NCBI GenBank assembly: GCA_031841125.1
Contig: CM063109.1
Location: 10,392,321-10,456,320, forward strand
Origin: Acanthococcus lagerstroemiae
Taxonomy: Eukaryota; Arthropoda; Insecta; Hemiptera; Eriococcidae
Reading direction: 5' to 3'
DNA length: 64,000 nt
Positions within the stretch are counted from its first letter, which is position 1, and the number at the start of each line of letters is the position of its first letter. The translations under genes and the position numbers were made by a program. This document shows positions 30,801-40,300 of this stretch, in pieces. Under the pieces are notes generated by a model. That model was not told where the DNA came from, ran no database searches, and worked only from the letters and a program-made list of their open reading frames with translations.

Positions 30801-33162
30801 TAGCTGAAGCATGAAACACAACTCGTAGCTTCGTGGTAGTACTGGATGGACGCAATACGATACGGTGGGGAATAAAATATCGGTCGATAGAATCGTTGGA
30901 GGGCATACGGGTCACGTGACCAAGAGCTTCATATTCACGCATGAAACTGATATAAGCTTCTCTAGTAGGCTGATCTAGAGACCTTTCCATCTTCTTAAAG
31001 TACCCTAGAGCGCGGAACTTATTGTTTGTAATTGCAGATGGATTAGATTTGAATGGTAGACGGACAACAAACTGTCCATTTGGCTGACGGAGGAAATTCT
31101 TTGCAAAGTGATCATCGCAGGATTTTTCTTCGGTAGAGATAAGATTTGTAGGGCATGCTTCTTCGTTTTTCCAAAAACGGGTGAGTTGCTGATCTAAATC
31201 AGAATCAGTTGTAACTAATCCACAACAAGAATCAGCTACACAATCAACCTCCTCATTTGCGACTACAGAGGATACGGTCCAACCAAAGTAGGTTGATCGC
31301 AGGCATATCGAATCTATCCACACCTGTTCACCTGTGACGACCTTATCATAAACATCTATCCCAAGCAACAAGTCTGTAGTTGGAATGTTGACTACAGGCT
31401 CATAAAAAAGGGGGTCAGCTAGAGCGAATTCTCTCAGACGATTTGAGTACTTTGAAATGGAAAGGTTATTAATGGTATAAGGAAGGGAGGTAGGATATAC
31501 GGTTGCATTGACGTTAAGAGAAAAACATTTAAAACGACTAATCAATTCAATATTGACAAAACGGTTGCAATTAGTTTTAACATTATTAACACCAGCTATA
31601 TTTTGTAACGATTTAGAAATAGAAAACAGTAAATGATATCGTGATACAAACGCTTGATTTATTAAGCTGCGCTGAGCTCCGGTATCTAGCAGGACACGGA
31701 TCAACCCTGTGACATCACCACATCGAAATCGGACTAAAGCTGATGGAAGTACAGCTACTGGTTCGGTGGCTAATGAACAGACGCTAGTGTTCACAAAACT
31801 CGTGACTCCACTCTGTGCAGCATTTGGCGACGGAGTTGAAGCTGGAGGCGTGCTTGTCGACACAGGAAGCGTATTTGATGGCTTGGCCGACTCGGATACA
31901 GAAGCTGGTGGGTTACCAAAATGCAACAAAGTATGATGCGACTTTGCACACTGGTTACACCTAGGCGGTTTGCGGCATTCCTTTGTGGTGTGATTCGACC
32001 CGAAGCAATTGCAGCAGAGATTGTTAGCTCTAATTACTTCATACCGATTAACTGGACTCAAAGATTTAAAGGCTATGCAGTCAATTAAAAAATGGTGCGC
32101 TTTACAGCACACACACGGGAGCTTAGCTGGCGGTCGATTCGTTAACGGTGACGCGGGGGCGCCAGAAGACGGTTCGGTAGAAACGGTAGCTGTGAGTAAT
32201 TTCTTCTTCTCAGGTTTGGAAGAAGTCGGTTTTGGACTGAACACGCGGTCCTCGACATTGAACGCGCGACTCTGCAGAAATTTCTGTAGCTCTTCGTACA
32301 TGGGATAAGATCGCGAAACGACAGAATTCTCCCAATCACGCGCGGTGTCATTATCAAGCAGATTGCTAACCCAAAAGCAGATGAAACGAGAAAATGTTTC
32401 ATTGACTTTCTCACCAGCGGATTTCAAACCCCTGATGAACATATCAGCTGCATCTATCAATCCGCGAATTTCAGCTTCGGATTTTATGCGTTTGACATTC
32501 ACGAATTTTCGAAACATATTTCGAAGGACGCTGCGAGGATTATCGTATCGAGCAACAACATAGCTCCAGGCTTCAGGATAGGAACGTTCCTCCAAATCGA
32601 AATCACGGACATGGAGCTTAGCATCGCCTACTAACGAGTCTTTCAGATAAAATAGCTTCTGAATGTTAGTAAGCTCTTCGTTATTATGGACTAAATTTTC
32701 GAAAAGCTGCCTGAAGCTTTTAAAGGCAGTGATGTCTCCGCAGAATTTGGGTACGGTGATTTCTTTTAGTCTTAACTGATTTCCGCCAGCTCCAGTCACT
32801 GAGCGGTTCATCAACTCGGCATTTACTAAGGATTGCCGATTTTCGTCAGCCGATATTAATCTTTTGAAATTTCGAATTTTCGCTTCGGTAGAAAAAACGA
32901 CATCACTTACTTCTTCGGATTCTCTCATAAGTTCGTTTTCCATTTGAGCATAGAGTGGATCAAGCTCATCTCCTGACGCGAGTATCTGATCAACAATCTC
33001 GTCATACTTGGCTTTAACGGTTCGGTATTCGGTGAGGATAGCTTCGAGCTTGCTCAAACGTTCGAAATCTAGCTGTCTTTGACCACTTAACGATTCGATG
33101 GTAGCTTTCAGACGCACTAGGTTTCTCTTTTGCACTCGTTTCTGCTTTTTCAAAGCTTCCAT
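27856..33162 (-). CDS. BEL/Pao gag-pol polyprotein
   Basis: An uninterrupted 1,768-residue frame. Gag: Lys/Arg-rich start, then a DUF1759-like region (about 135-285). Nucleocapsid: CCHC knuckle C383-x2-C386-x4-H391-x4-C396 and a second Cys/His cluster (402-414). Aspartic protease: LLDTGAQRSLI with D493. Reverse transcriptase (about 700-930): D826 in FTADIAKMYR and YMDD at 901-904. RNase H (about 1070-1200): D1079, E1122, D1152 and D1198; the A17-peptidase-like family model spans this join. Integrase: His/Cys finger ending C1421-x2-C1424, then catalytic D1456, D1522 and E1568. C-terminus: DUF5641-like (about 1650-1740). All catalytic residues I could check are present. The stop lies in the 3' LTR. 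The ATG at 33160-33162 is about 108 bp inside the 5' LTR. The BEL/Pao assignment follows from the domain order and the DUF1759, A17 and DUF5641 modules. Confidence 0.97.
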   Translation of the reverse strand: MEALKKQKRVQKRNLVRLKATIESLSGQRQLDFERLSKLEAILTEYRTVKAKYDEIVDQILASGDELDPLYAQMENELMRESEEVSDVVFSTEAKIRNFKRLISADENRQSLVNAELMNRSVTGAGGNQLRLKEITVPKFCGDITAFKSFRQLFENLVHNNEELTNIQKLFYLKDSLVGDAKLHVRDFDLEERSYPEAWSYVVARYDNPRSVLRNMFRKFVNVKRIKSEAEIRGLIDAADMFIRGLKSAGEKVNETFSRFICFWVSNLLDNDTARDWENSVVSRSYPMYEELQKFLQSRAFNVEDRVFSPKPTSSKPEKKKLLTATVSTEPSSGAPASPLTNRPPAKLPCVCCKAHHFLIDCIAFKSLSPVNRYEVIRANNLCCNCFGSNHTTKECRKPPRCNQCAKSHHTLLHFGNPPASVSESAKPSNTLPVSTSTPPASTPSPNAAQSGVTSFVNTSVCSLATEPVAVLPSALVRFRCGDVTGLIRVLLDTGAQRSLINQAFVSRYHLLFSISKSLQNIAGVNNVKTNCNRFVNIELISRFKCFSLNVNATVYPTSLPYTINNLSISKYSNRLREFALADPLFYEPVVNIPTTDLLLGIDVYDKVVTGEQVWIDSICLRSTYFGWTVSSVVANEEVDCVADSCCGLVTTDSDLDQQLTRFWKNEEACPTNLISTEEKSCDDHFAKNFLRQPNGQFVVRLPFKSNPSAITNNKFRALGYFKKMERSLDQPTREAYISFMREYEALGHVTRMPSNDSIDRYFIPHRIVLRPSSTTTKLRVVFHASARSTSGSSLNDILMKGPVLQPELFDQLLVFRTYPIAFTADIAKMYRCVLVHEDDRRFQSILWRESPDQPFLVYQLNTVTYGTKPASFLATKCLEVLSNESTDNILAKQAIQRSFYMDDLLCGADTLETAIKLRADIHRILKGAGFLLRKYQSNNTELLSTIDPDLIESDLTVVIGGEEALSILGLSWSPSTDQLRVKTSLEPAINAHLITKRIISSEIAKVFDPLGIVSPVTIRGKLFLQQLWRLQIGWDDVVDPTFANEFLAYIADLSDLASCNIPRYIGNRTNSTLIGFCDASGAAYSAVIYIRSKVDDSFKIRLLGSKTRVAPLKELTIPQLELQAAVMLTDVMERVCHTLSLNTSSVRLYTDAKVVLSWISKPSKDWKTFVRNRVSKISAKFPIDYWSYVPSKSNPADLATRGVSTSQLLNSAIWFNGPSFLCEEELIREEIEFQEAADEWKSSVKSVHAVTEAYDHFIPLIESFSAYHRLLRVFSTVIKYFHCWKSKKFPDNFDLSATDLEYGLTALLRIIQRSYFNNDFHRLKVNRLVQRRSSLFVHNVFLDSSGLIRSRTRLQNALVAVDRKCPIILPGRCHLTVLLIRHVHEKFFHASRGFVISHLSAKYHFLGGIQTAVKKLIRSCVVCIRHLQKAKQQKMANLPASRVTPTRPFSVVGVDFTGAFKIKCTNHRSHKPLKAYAAIFVCFSTRAVHIEAVSSLSTEDFLNAFHRFVSRRGVPSIVYSDNGTNFVGADRYLNLKDSSALTDFAAREGIHWRFNLPGTPHRGGIWESAVKSAKKIIPLATKEQVMTFEGLTTLLARIECILNSRPLAYRTSTDPEFEVLTPGHFLVGGNLSVLPEPTESPNVKLTEHYTAHQQRLNSFWKHWSRDYLNSLKTRAKWCSPVPNLKVGQVVIIKNELQRAGEWKLGKIVQCFPDNDNIVRTVKVLSDNRIKSIASNLLIPLPDSSGAEASAPASGRNVACNDTLISRT
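27906..27929. repeat. 24-bp perfect palindrome next to the 3' LTR
   Basis: A perfect self-complementary sequence with half-site CAGGAGCTGAAG, lying 13 bp from the 3' LTR edge and inside the last codons of the polyprotein (Ser-Gly-Ala-Glu-Ala-Ser-Ala-Pro region). A normal long polypurine tract is not evident here. Only 'ggcagaaa' precedes the LTR. Confidence 0.9.
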
Positions 33163-33164
33163 GA

Positions 33165-33240
33165 TGCGATTCGAATGGAATCCAAAGAAAACGGTCGGTA
33201 AAACGGTAAGAAAAACGGTAAGAAAAAACGGTTACGGTTC
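33165..33240 (-). repeat. Leader with repeated ACCGTTTT motif
   Basis: Between the primer site and the ATG, A-rich tracts followed by cggt occur four times in a row on the plus strand (33188-33233). The same cggt motif is frequent in the LTRs. Confidence 0.6.
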
Positions 33241-33247
33241 ACAATAC

Positions 33248-33265
33248 ATCCGGCCCGGAGGACCA
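33248..33265 (-). promoter_or_regulatory. Primer-binding site, tRNA-Tyr-like
   Basis: Five bases after the 5' LTR the coding strand reads TGGTCCTCCGGGCCGGAT. It begins with the complement of tRNA CCA. The remainder is close to the 3' end of insect tRNA-Tyr, with a few mismatches as recalled. The tRNA assignment is tentative. Confidence 0.6.
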
Positions 33266-33270
33266 ACAAA

Positions 33271-33561
33271 TGTAGGTGACGGTTTAGCACTTTTTCGAAC
33301 TCGGTAAATGAAGGAAGAAAATGCTTAAAAACAGCTTAAAATCGTCTATAATTAGTTAACAAGGAAAAATAACAGACACACTCGGACGTGCAAGTTTTGA
33401 TATCTCGGTATCGATATTCGATAAAACGTTGTGGTTCGGTCGGTACATACATACATACTACACTCTTCGATTAGTAGGTACAACATTTGAAGCTAGCAAG
33501 CTTCGGCGATAACAACGGTGGGAACTAGGTACGGGAGATAAGCGTGTCGTTACACGCTACA
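33271..33561 (-). repeat. BEL/Pao 5' LTR
   Basis: 291 bp, same length and, as far as I can read, the same sequence as 27602-27892. It should contain the element promoter. No clear TATA box was assigned. Confidence 0.97.
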
Positions 33562-33569
33562 GCTGGTGT

Positions 33570-33746
33570 CAGGCGCGGATTTAGAAAAAGGAGATGGGGG
33601 GTGTACAGTAGCGGTGGAGACACCTTTGAGGCGTGTAATGAGCGTACAATTCATCATTTTTACTCATTTTTTCCTATTATTGCGTTAAAAATATTCAAAC
33701 GGGGGGGGGGGGCATGTACCCCATGCCCCCCTTGGATCCGCCACTG
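33570..33746. mobile_element. hAT-type MITE abutting the BEL/Pao element
   Basis: It starts CAGGCGCGGATTTAG and ends GGATCCGCCACTG. Direct repeats GCTGGTGT lie at 33562-33569 and 33747-33754, an 8-bp hAT-type TSD. The left TSD copy was the BEL/Pao target. Contains a G run at 33701-33712. Confidence 0.88.
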
Positions 33747-33754
33747 GCTGGTGT

Positions 33755-33996
33755 CGAGCTTGATGGTTACCAGCATCTAGTCATCACGAATTTTCCAAGA
33801 ATAGCGAAGTGGACACTTCGTATCATCTACCTGTGTATTTATTATGACAATCTTAGCACCTTCCTCTCATTCGTCGAAAATTGTGTATGCATCTCATTTT
33901 TGGTTAGTGAATAACTGCACCTCGTATGAATTACACCACTCACATTCGCTGGTACTGTAACTTTTTCGCTCGTCAGTAATCAGTCACCAACCTTGT
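33755..33996. other. No feature recognised
   Basis: No gene or repeat supported. Confidence 0.4.
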
Positions 33997-34318
33997 CCGG
34001 GACGTACCAATGGGGGGGGGGGGCAACTCCCCCCGTAGGAATTTTTCAGTTAGCAGTTGGGAAAATTTACCGTTTCAGTCAGGCGAGTTGGGAAAATCCA
34101 ACAAGTTAGAAGGTTTTCTTTTTGCTTTGATACTTGGAAATTGAGTAGTTGAGACGTTGGGAAAACTGAACAAGTCAAAAGATTTACCTTCTTTCGCTTT
34201 GATACTTGGGAATTTTGAGTTGAGTCAGTTGGAAAAATCCAACAGGTCAAGGTTTTTATTTTACCTTGATACTTGGGAATTCTGAGTTCAGTCAGTTGAG
34301 ACTTCCAAAATTTTTACC
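33997..34318. mobile_element. Family A MITE, 3'-truncated, three internal subunits
   Basis: It starts CCGGGACGTACCAATGG. It carries three copies of the subunit with gttggaaaaatccaac-type hairpins and gctttgatacttgg. The right inverted repeat is missing, replaced by the element at 34319-34695. Confidence 0.75.
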
Positions 34319-34695
34319 CCAACCCTCTCCTGGGTTATGAGGGAGGAGAGGGGAAGGTGATTTTAGTATACCATCCACTTATGATTCTGTGCCTGAAAAC
34401 GATAGTATTCGTTTGTAAACCCGTAATTCTTACTTTGTATCCCGAGTAGAGGCTGTGTATGATTGTGTAGTACAGATAAAGTATCAACAAGTACAATCAT
34501 TTGCAAACAAAAATGGGAAGTCTATAGTATACCCATCACCCCATCAGTCATTTCCTCGTCCCCCTAACTCGGTGAAAAGTATTATACACACTGAATAATT
34601 GCGCATACAAACGAAATACAAACTTGTTTTCCGCCCAAATTGAAAATGGATGGTGTACTATTAGTCTCCCCCGCCTCTATAACTCTGGAGGAGGT
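34319..34695. mobile_element. Long-armed inverted-repeat element
   Basis: The left arm (caaccctctcctgggttat, then ttagtataccatcc, then attcgtttgtaaac) is complementary in order to the right arm (gtttgtatttcg, ggatggtgtactatt, ataactctggaggaggttg). Arms are about 120 bp with mismatches. A partial relative is at 27060-27140. TSD unclear. Confidence 0.65.
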
Positions 34696-34699
34696 TGTA

Positions 34700-36262
34700 C
34701 ACAGGGCCGGCGATCTTTCATTTTTTTACCTGGTGCAAATATAAAACTTCTAAATAAGTAATCCTGAAACCCCCCCCCCCCCCAAGGAAAACTGAAACAC
34801 AAAAAACATCCAACAAAACAAATACTAGTGATGGTTATCCTGAAGGCAGAGGGTGCGAGTGCTTTCTGAAAAAATTATTACTGGGTATGATTTTCTTCAT
34901 TCGTGAATACTAAATACCAGTTGTGTCAGAACGGAATAGGGAGGTTACAAAGTCCAGTTTCGGTAACAATGTCTTTCCTTCTTTGCTTAAAAAGAAAATG
35001 CTGTGATTATGTAAGTAAAAATGCCTTTCTCTCCCTCTTCTGAAGAAAGTATGGATTGCCATCACTAGCGAGTACAATCCTTTTCAGTCCCGAAACTAGA
35101 AGTAAGTGCTATAACGTTTTGCCACAACCTCTAATGTTTTTTTCGAATTTAGAATGACAGGACGGTTTGAAAGTGATACAGACACATCGACATAATCAGT
35201 CAGACAGTGAGATAGGGAGAGCTGATAGACATCAGTCTGTCAGTCAGTCAGCTGGATAGATAGAAATGTAGAGAGAAAGATAGAGACAGGTAGATAGCCA
35301 GACAGGCAAGCAGATCGATAGACGTGCAGAAAATCAGTAAATTACTCATGATAGGTACATGACCCAGTGATTTCTCAAATTTACCCTGAATATCCTCCTC
35401 CCTTCCTCAAAAACTTACACATTGCCCATTCCCATGATTCCTGGACTCCTCCAGTGATTACACTGGGGATATGAGTATGCTGTCGAACTAAGGGTTAGCC
35501 AGTCAGTGCCGTCACTTAGCTAAATATGAATCATCTCAGCGTTTCAGCAAACAGCATGCAGACTTTCTAACTTACGTTGTGCTGACATTTTTACAGTACT
35601 TGTAGATTTAAACCGAACGACTCCAGAAAACGCGATTGACTTGTCACACAAATAATACAAGTAATAATGGCGACTGTGGTGGCGATATTCACGCGTTCTA
35701 TTTTCGAATTTCCTTCAGGTTCTTGGAAATATTATTTATCGATATTTTATACGTGCTCCGAAACGAGGCGTGAACCATGCCGACTTTAGTGTAACGTATA
35801 AATCGTCATTTTCTATTATCGCGCCATACACTCGCTCGAGGAAAGCCTCGAATCAACGGCCAAGATGTAGATTTTGCGGAAAAATACTAGTCAGATTAAT
35901 TAAAAATTATTAATATCGAACAATGGCAGCTGATTTATACGACTTATCGCGATGGCGCGTGTGGTACAGCGTCGCCGAGAACAAGGCGAACATGTAATTT
36001 CTGTAGATGCAAAAATCGCATATTGCTACAGCGAATCGAGAATATTTAAGCAAATATTTGATATGTAGAATCTGAATATTGTTGAATTCGCAATGTGACG
36101 TGGTGAGTAGACGTGGACATAACTAAGAACTTTGCCCTTCTTGGAAAAACAGAAAATTGCCTGATATTCCTCCCTCTTCTTATGCCTCAATATAGCTCTC
36201 TCCCGTTTCGAATAACTCCCTCTCCCAACAGTTTGGTCTGCCCCTTTTGATACAAGAACCTG
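34700..36262. other. No gene recognised
   Basis: Includes a C run (34770-34784), a degenerate gaca/gata/cagt repeat at 35200-35320, and CG-containing possibly unique DNA at 35680-35990. Confidence 0.35.
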
Positions 36263-36269
36263 GTTATGG

Positions 36270-36441
36270 TAGAGCACCTATAGAAACACCCGAGTATTGA
36301 CATCCGCCATTTTGAATCGCTTGATACTCGACGATTCACAATTCGATACGCGGAACGGTCCGCGTAGTGAATTGTAAATCGTCGGGTACCAAGCGACTCA
36401 AAATGGCGGATGTCAGTACTCAGGTGTTCTCAGGTGCTCTA
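36270..36441. mobile_element. Foldback MITE with 7-bp TSD
   Basis: A near-perfect hairpin of 172 bp with arms of about 80 bp. The ends are TAGAGCACCT and AGGTGCTCTA, flanked by GTTATGG on both sides (36263-36269, 36442-36448). Arms contain 'gacatccgccattttga'. Non-coding. The superfamily is uncertain. Confidence 0.88.
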
Positions 36442-36556
36442 GTTATGGCGCTGTCAGTAGATAACAGACCTCCTACTTACCTGCCGAATACATATAGTTC
36501 TATATTTGGGGTCTCTTGACGAGCTTATCAAGGTCACGAAGTGCAAAACCCCTGAT

Positions 36557-36884
36557 CAGAGCTGGATTTCCAAGCAAGCAGGTGAGGCAATTACCAATAG
36601 AGTGGCAAAATTTTTGGGACGGCAACAAAATTTGACTAAAGAGATCACCGGGTGAGGTATGGGCGAAAAAACGTCATCAAAATGCTTTTCGCTCAAAGAA
36701 GAAGCACGTACCTGTTTCACGGACAAAATACCTCCTGATATTATTTTTTTATAACCTTCAACTGCGTAGCCACCACCACCACCACCACCACCACCACCAC
36801 CACCACCATGGCTAAAAACAGGAATGAGGGGCGATCAAAATAATTTTGCTTACGCGGCAAAATACTAAATCCGGCCCCGTGCTC
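36557..36884. mobile_element. hAT-like MITE
   Basis: It starts CAGAGCTGGATTT and ends AAATCCGGCCCCG, matching the CAGGGCCGGATTTA type seen at 23625-23870. The TSD is weak. Contains the CCA microsatellite. Confidence 0.5.
36770..36808 (+). repeat. CCA trinucleotide microsatellite
   Basis: Thirteen CCA units in a row. Confidence 0.95.
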
Positions 36885-37582
36885 GATCAGAAACACGACT
36901 GAGGTGGATAAATATCGAATTTAGTTTAAACACGGCATTAAATTATTTGGTTTTTAATGAACTTGTATCTGAACCTGAATGCATTTGTATACCTTTATAC
37001 TCGCATGTGCGTCTGTGTATTATTTGAACCGCAGTATCTGTCTGAAAGTTCATTAAAAACCACCCTGTAATCATCGCACCTAATCTATATTCAGTCTCCG
37101 CTTGTTCCCGAAAAGGTCTTCTAGACACCTACAACCCTACCGATGCTAAACGGGTTGTTTACGAATTGAAATTAAAATTATTCGCTCGACTGCTTCTTGC
37201 TCTTGGAACGATAAGCAAATTCGAAAAGCAAAATTTTCCATTTTCGGTCGGATCAGATTCAACAGTAAAAAAAACAAACAAAAACAGCGTCTAAATGGGC
37301 AGTAGGTGTTGAATCAAACTGGTCTGAATATCTTCTGTGTTTAAAACTATTACCTAATGCACTAACGAGGCGTAAAAGATGAAAAATGGTTCTTTATAAA
37401 TCTCTAATCTCTAATATTATATAAAAGGGTTTGTTTGTCTATCGAGGTTGGCGGGTGAACTGTAAGAACAGGGGGGGGGTTTGTTGGTTTGTACTTTCTG
37501 AATGTGTTCGTATGAACTGGGAATATGTTTTAGGCTGTAAGAAATTTCGGTACCCTAATTAAAAAGGGGCCACAAAATTTTG

Positions 37583-39592
37583 GGAACAATTTGGCGAAAA
37601 TAGGTAATAAAACGTTAAGACAAAAAACAAAACTAAGTGAATGTAGAAAGTTGGCACGAAAAATGATCAGAAATGATTTAAAAAAACAAGACTTTAGAAT
37701 TTTGTCGGAAATTGTAGAGGATTCCGGGTCTATCAAGCAAGCTAAAAAAGAACTTATGGATGGTAAATGTTTGCTCCCTGCAATTAAGAACCCAGTGGGA
37801 TCGGAGGTGGTAGATAGGATCGGCATTACGGATGAAGCAACGAAATTCTATGCTGACCTGTACAGTGAGGAGGGGGCGTTTGCAAGATGGATAGAACCAA
37901 AGTACAGGAATGAAGAAGATATCCCTCCTTTCCTCGAAGATGAGAGTGCCCAAGTTCTAGCAGGTCTGAAAAGCGGAAGGGTTATGGGACCCGACGGGAT
38001 AGAGAACAAATACATGAAATTATTCAAAGATGAACTAACTACCATATTGACCTGGATCTTTAACTGGATTCTCGAGTCGGAAAAGATACCTGAGCAATGG
38101 GGGTTATCGGAAATCATGCTGTTATTTAAAAAAGGAGACAGAAAAGACTTGGGTAGCTACAGACCGATCAGTCTTACTTCAAATGTTTCGAAACTATTCG
38201 CTAAATGATTACAAAATAGAATGTATAATCAGTTGGACTGTAATCAAACTCAGGAACAAGCAGGATTTCGAAAAGGGAGATCGACGGTCGACCAAACTTT
38301 GATACTAAATCAACTGATAGAAAAATGTAATGAATACAACATTCCGTTGTATAATACTCCTGACTGACTTTCAAAAAGCGATTCCGTCCACCTCAGTTAT
38401 CTCTGGAATGCGCTTAATGAACAGGAAATTCAGGCCAAATTTAGGAATTTTAAGAAATATGTATAAAATTGCAGACGGGCAGGTAAGGTGGGGTAAAAAT
38501 TGAAAATCAAAAAAGAAGTGAAACAAGGAGACCCTTTCTCGCCAAATTTGTTTAACTGCATTTTAGAGAAAATGTTTGGAAATTTAAATTGGGGAGAGAA
38601 GGGGGTTGTGGTGGATGGAAAGAAATTAAATAACTTACGATTTGCGGACGATGTGGCCCTCATTGCACAGAGTAGGGAAGAGCTGCAACAAATGGCAGAG
38701 AAACTGCGAGTGTCCGGAGTAGAAGCTGGACTAGTGATCAACACCAAAAAAACGGTGTTACTGACGAACTGTATGGAAAATTCAGAAATCAGATTGGATG
38801 GCGAAACGATAGGTAGGAGTGAAGAGGCAATCTACTTGGGACAGGTAATCGCATTTTCTGACAACCTGGAAAGAGAAAGTTAAAGAGAAGAAAGGCGAAG
38901 CGTGGGGTAGCTACTGGAGTCTAGCAAAAGTGTTTAAGGGAATGTTCTTTTAAGAAATGAAAAAAAATAAAATAAAAAATTCGAAAGCTGTGTATTACCC
39001 ATTTTAACGTACGGGGCACAAACGTGGGCCCCCACGGAACGACAGCTGATCGAACTGGCAAGAACCCGGATTGCCATGGAACACTCAATGACTAGCTTAA
39101 AGAGGAAGGACAGAGTGAGCAATTTGGCAGTCAGGAGAAAGAACAAAATCATTGACTGCAGGTATAAAATCAAAAAACTCAAAATGGACTATGCCGGACA
39201 CGTGGTCAGGAGGGAGGAAGGGATATGGGAAAAGAAGGTATTAGTTTGGCAACCGATGAGGGGTATCAAAAGGAAGGTAGGGAGACCCAAGTTGAGATGG
39301 AGGACGAAATTATCCAGACGGGAGGGATAGCCTGGGGGGGGGAGTGCTAGAGACAGAAAGTGCTGGAAACGGGTAGGAGAGGCCTATGCCCAAGGATGGA
39401 CGCATGATGGATCAGGTGGCGCCGGTGATACCTGAACGCTGCCGAGGGACTGATGCAGACGAATGCAAAAATATTGTTTATAGTTTACAAAATGTGGAAA
39501 CGTATCGTTCGTCGGAGGGTTTCGTGTCGGGGACAAAAATATCATGTTCACTTATGGTAAATAAAGGCTGAATTGATTGATTGATCGATTGC
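37583..39592 (+). mobile_element. 5'-truncated LINE (RTE-like) with 25-bp TSD
   Basis: Exact 25-bp direct repeats at 37558-37582 and 39593-39617 flank the insert. The 3' end has 'aataaaggctgaattgattga', a short attg-type tail. The 5' end is truncated inside the pol frame before the reverse transcriptase, and no endonuclease is present. Confidence 0.92.
37591..39330 (+). pseudogene. LINE reverse transcriptase, degraded
   Basis: Three open pieces (37591-38208, 38500-38883, 39076-39330) lie in the same reading frame. Order of landmarks: GPDGI in the fingers, YRPISLTS, GFRKGRSTVDQ (about 38262), a frameshifted and deleted FQKAFD-type block near 38370, KQGDPFSPNLFN, FADDVALIA (catalytic DD at 38641-38652), then after stops a basic tail ending GHVVRREEG and GRPKLRWR. 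A TGA at 38206-38208, further stops and at least two pairs of compensating shifts make it non-functional. The motif wording suggests an RTE-like clade related to the fragments at 1-345 and 60231-61009. Confidence 0.88.
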
Positions 39593-39749
39593 ATTAAAAA
39601 GGGGCCACAAAATTTTGCTACCTCTGAACCCCTAATTTTTTTCGACTTGGACATTTCGGAAGTGTTTTACACCGAACTTTTTCATATTATGTTGAAATTT
39701 GGTGCTGTAACTGCCTCCCTTTAGAAATTATTAAGGGCAAAATTTTCTA

Positions 39750-40089
39750 ATATAGGTATATGTGTTTGTCTCTGCCCTTTTCGGCAAATATGATATCCAC
39801 CCCTTTTGGCCATTACCGACTCTAAACTCAAAATTACACGCAACTCTGTCCGAGGTCCCTTTTCTTCCTGCTCTGTGGGGATCTGAGGATGCTGATGGAG
39901 GGAGGGGGGCACCTGGCTTGAAACTCATTTATCTTCTTGAAGATGGGTCTGCTTTCCCCAGGGCTTCTGTCTGTGATGGGTCAAGGGAGGTTGCTAGTAT
40001 GATATAATGTACTTAGAAGACCCAGCTGTCGCCGTTGATTCACTGTTCACGAGACCGTCTTCGCAGGATTTATCAAGCTGAAGAAGCGA
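39750..40089. other. No gene recognised
   Basis: Open frames exist on both strands (39721-40007), but no known domain is seen. Confidence 0.35.
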
Positions 40090-40300
40090 ATGTAGGCAGT
40101 GGGACTGGATACTTCTTTTTGGGGGCTGCAAAAATTAAAAGATTTAGGTTGATAAGCAAAAAAATTGTCATTGAAAACTAAATTAACAAGCAAAAAATCT
40201 CATAAATTTCGTCTCTGAAGTCTTTCAAGATAACTTTTTATCAACTTTCTGAATATTTTCTGAATTTATTTTCATTTTTTTGGGGTGGAAATGATACTTC
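40090..40300. mobile_element. Family S MITE copy, inverted
   Basis: The complement carries 'agttgataaaaag', 'gacttcagagacgaaattta' and 'tgcttgttaatt' in the family S order. Limits approximate. Confidence 0.5.

Larger units (their letters stand above)
27602..33561 (-). mobile_element. Full-length BEL/Pao LTR retrotransposon
   Basis: The element is 5,960 bp with 291-bp LTRs at 27602-27892 and 33271-33561 that I read as identical. It is bounded by 5-bp TSDs GCTGG (27597-27601, 33562-33566). The LTRs begin TGTAG and end CTACA. The coding strand is minus: 5' LTR, primer site, a leader of about 110 bp, a single gag-pol frame, 3' LTR. Identical LTRs, an intact frame and a perfect TSD indicate a very recent insertion that may still be competent. 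No env-like frame is present. Confidence 0.97.
37418..39745 (-). repeat. Repeat family R copy split by a LINE
   Basis: 37418-37582 and 39605-39745 together give the 3' and 5' parts of family R on the minus strand. The LINE at 37583-39592 and its duplicated target lie between them. Confidence 0.75.

Noticed and set aside
28966..32563. Several plus-strand frames of 70-99 codons inside the BEL/Pao element
   Set aside because: They are shadows of the minus-strand gag-pol frame.
36770..36808. CCA repeat as a possible polyproline or polyhistidine coding tract
   Set aside because: It lies inside a hAT-like MITE with no supporting frame. A plain microsatellite is simpler.
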